The notes beneath the pieces were generated by a model. It saw only the letters and a list, made by a program, of their open reading frames with translations. It did no database searches and had not been told where the DNA came from. 6,774 nt of DNA from the NCBI GenBank assembly GCA_016196415.1, contig JACPXS010000100.1, forward strand, positions 1 through 6,774. Reading direction: 5' to 3'. The stretch comes from Candidatus Omnitrophota bacterium (lineage in GTDB: Bacteria; Omnitrophota; Koll11; Aquiviventales; Aquiviventaceae). Each line of letters begins with the position of its first letter. Position 1 is the stretch's first letter. Positions 5,658 through 6,774 of this stretch are shown one piece after another. A program made the position numbers and the translations under genes.

Positions 5658-6774
5658 GGATGACGTCTAGCAGGCTGCGGAAAAACTCCCGCAGCGCTCA
5701 AGGTTCGAGGTTCAAGGCTCGAGGCAAGAGCACGACGCTCGACGGTGAAACGGTTTTCCCCTCGAGCCTTCAGCCTAGAGCCTCCAGCCAAAACATCATG
5801 TGGGGCCTGCCCGGTTCGACCCCCGCGCAAGAACGTCATTCGACGCAAGCCCGCCGCTCGACCGAACCCCTCGTCGTCGCGGATCTCACGACCGGTTCGG
5901 GAACGGAAGTCGGCAAATCCGCCGTGTCCGCTGAGCATCAGCCCGCATCCTCACCAGCCCATGGAGAGGCGGCTCCCATTCCCCCGGCAATTTTCATGGA
6001 ACCCGGCGCCATCCAGAGCCTCGCTGTCGATGGGCTCACGCGAGTGGCGATCGGGGATCCCAAGGTGGTGGATGTCACCGTCGTGTCGGCGAGTGAGCTC
6101 CTCCTCCAGGCGAAAGCCGTCGGGGTGACAACCCTCCTGCTCTGGGATCGCCGGGGCCAACTGACATCAGCCGTGGAGGTGATCGATCGCACCCCGGAAG
6201 CCGTGACGGCGCAATTGCGCCAGGTGCTCAACGAACTGAATTTTTCTGACATCCAGGTGACGCGCGAAGGCGATAAGATCTTCCTCGGCGGCCAGGTGCC
6301 CACCAAGGAAGACCTGGATCGGCTGAAGGAGATCCTCGCCGCGTACGAGGGGATGGTGACGAACCTCGTGACCACCCCTCCGGTGCCTCCAGCGCCTTTT
6401 GTGGCTCCGCAGTCGGTCAAGCTGACCGTCCAGCTCGTTGAAATGACCCGGGATGGGACGGAAAAACTCGGCGTGGATTGGGCGGATAAGCTGACGTTTA
6501 CCGAGACGACCTTTGGAGTGCTCGGGCCCTCCGGCGTGTCGCAAGTCGCAAGGCTTGGAGAAGCGTTCCGGCTTGGGGCGCTCAGCCGAACCGGCTTGAA
6601 CCCGGTGCTGAACATGCTGGTATCGAAAGGGAAAGCGCGCATTTTAGCCGAGCCGAAGCTCGTGGCGGCAAGCGGGAAGGAAGCGTCGACCTTCCTGGGC
6701 GTGGAAGTGCCGATCATCACCGCCACGTCGTTTGGCACGACCACCTCATCCGTCAGCGCGAGCATCGAGTTCCG
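5654..6774 (+). CDS. cpaC: Tad/Flp pilus outer-membrane secretin CpaC/RcpA, 5' part (3' end outside window)
   Basis: The frame stays open from ATG 5654 to the window end (373 residues visible). Residues 113-178 form a pilus-formation N-terminal domain (MEPGAIQSLAVDGLTRVAIGDP, then LLLQAKAVGVTTLLLWD). About 179-240 is BON-like (TAQLRQVLNELNFSDIQV, IFLGGQVPTKEDLDRLKEI). A Pro-rich hinge leads to the secretin domain from 254, with VKLTVQLVEMTRDGTEKLGV, then ARILAEPKLVAASGKEASTF and GVEVPII. These are standard CpaC/RcpA features. The first 112 residues are abnormal. CpaC normally has a short signal peptide and then this domain, but here the region is polar, Ser/Arg/Pro-rich, and has no hydrophobic stretch. 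Residues 16-46 are encoded by a heptamer repeat array. No signal peptide is visible in any forward frame between 5658 and 5990. As written, the protein lacks an export signal, so the gene may be disrupted, may use an unseen route, or may carry a recent insertion. The domain call is secure; functionality is not. Confidence 0.9.
   Translation, partial: MRMTSSRLRKNSRSAQGSRFKARGKSTTLDGETVFPSSLQPRASSQNIMWGLPGSTPAQERHSTQARRSTEPLVVADLTTGSGTEVGKSAVSAEHQPASSPAHGEAAPIPPAIFMEPGAIQSLAVDGLTRVAIGDPKVVDVTVVSASELLLQAKAVGVTTLLLWDRRGQLTSAVEVIDRTPEAVTAQLRQVLNELNFSDIQVTREGDKIFLGGQVPTKEDLDRLKEILAAYEGMVTNLVTTPPVPPAPFVAPQSVKLTVQLVEMTRDGTEKLGVDWADKLTFTETTFGVLGPSGVSQVARLGEAFRLGALSRTGLNPVLNMLVSKGKARILAEPKLVAASGKEASTFLGVEVPIITATSFGTTTSSVSASIEF
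5674..5695. repeat. Short hairpin at the start of the secretin gene (possible element end)
   Basis: GCTGCGG (5674-5680) and CCGCAGC (5689-5695) form a perfect 7-bp inverted repeat around AAAAACTC. It starts 17 bases after the cpaB stop and directly precedes the heptamer arrays. The preceding CTAGCAGG and the A-rich loop look like the end of a small repetitive or MITE-like element rather than coding sequence. No target-site duplication could be identified, so the boundaries are unknown. Confidence 0.55.
5695..5789. repeat. Two opposed arrays of a 7-base repeat forming a long imperfect hairpin
   Basis: The left array reads CGCTCAA, GGTTCGA, GGTTCAA, GGCTCGA, GGCAAGA in perfect 7-base phase (5695-5729). 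The right array reads TCGAGCC, TTCAGCC, TAGAGCC, TCCAGCC (5762-5789), the reverse complement of GGCTNNA units. The arms 5702-5724 and 5760-5782 pair at 19 of 23 positions, with an uninterrupted 11-bp match next to a 35-base loop. Unit length, phase and opposed orientation identify this as a structured intergenic-type repeat, not ordinary coding sequence, yet it sits in the open frame of the secretin gene. Similar GGCTCGA-type arrays are familiar to me from intergenic DNA of some environmental bacteria; that is memory, not a search result. Confidence 0.8.

Noticed and set aside
5695..5789. CRISPR array
   Set aside because: The repeats are 7 bases long, directly adjoining without spacers, and change orientation between two arms. 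This does not fit CRISPR structure.
5745..6128. 127-residue plus-strand frame beginning MKRFSPRAFS
   Set aside because: It starts inside the heptamer repeat, is Pro/Arg/Ser-rich, lacks a hydrophobic core, and overlaps the secretin N-terminal domain in another frame. I considered it as a displaced signal peptide but it does not resemble one.
5938..6765. 275-residue minus-strand open frame opposite the secretin
   Set aside because: The plus strand encodes unmistakable CpaC/RcpA domains. The minus product is Ser/Arg/Thr-rich without motifs.

Overview
The window is a GC-rich stretch of chromosome from a Gram-negative-type bacterium. This is shown by an outer-membrane secretin, a predicted lipoprotein and two families of pilus ATPase. 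I cannot fix the phylum from sequence alone. The unusual Tad gene order and the heptamer repeat argue for a less-studied lineage (Nitrospirota- or Omnitrophota-like would be a guess), not for a familiar proteobacterium. All genes are on the + strand.

Layout. (1) 1-1682: two overlapping genes for PilT/PilU-type ATPases, the motors that retract type IV pili. The first is cut by the window start and has altered motor motifs. The second is intact. (2) 1683-2086: a non-coding stretch holding a sigma70-like promoter, a tRNA-Glu (anticodon CTC), a strong intrinsic terminator, and then a second, extended -10 promoter with a palindrome over its start point. (3) 2087-2368: a 93-residue membrane protein of unknown function with a very strong ribosome binding site. 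(4) 2468-6774: a Tad (tight adherence/Flp pilus) gene cluster. It runs CpaF/TadA ATPase, a parvulin-type peptidyl-prolyl isomerase lipoprotein, CpaB/RcpC, and a CpaC/RcpA secretin that runs off the window end. Each of the last three starts inside an ATGA that overlaps the previous stop codon, so the four genes form one translationally coupled operon.

How they work together. CpaF would power pilus assembly at the inner membrane. CpaB and the secretin would form the periplasmic and outer-membrane channel. The lipoprotein foldase probably helps fold or deliver an envelope component, perhaps the secretin itself. The PilT pair belongs to a separate type IV pilus system that happens to lie beside it.

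The most unusual spot is the 5' end of the secretin gene. Directly after its coupled start codon lie a short hairpin and two opposed arrays of a 7-base repeat (GGCTCGA-like), all in the open frame. No signal peptide can be found in any forward frame there. This looks like a small repetitive element that entered the start of the gene and replaced or displaced the export signal.
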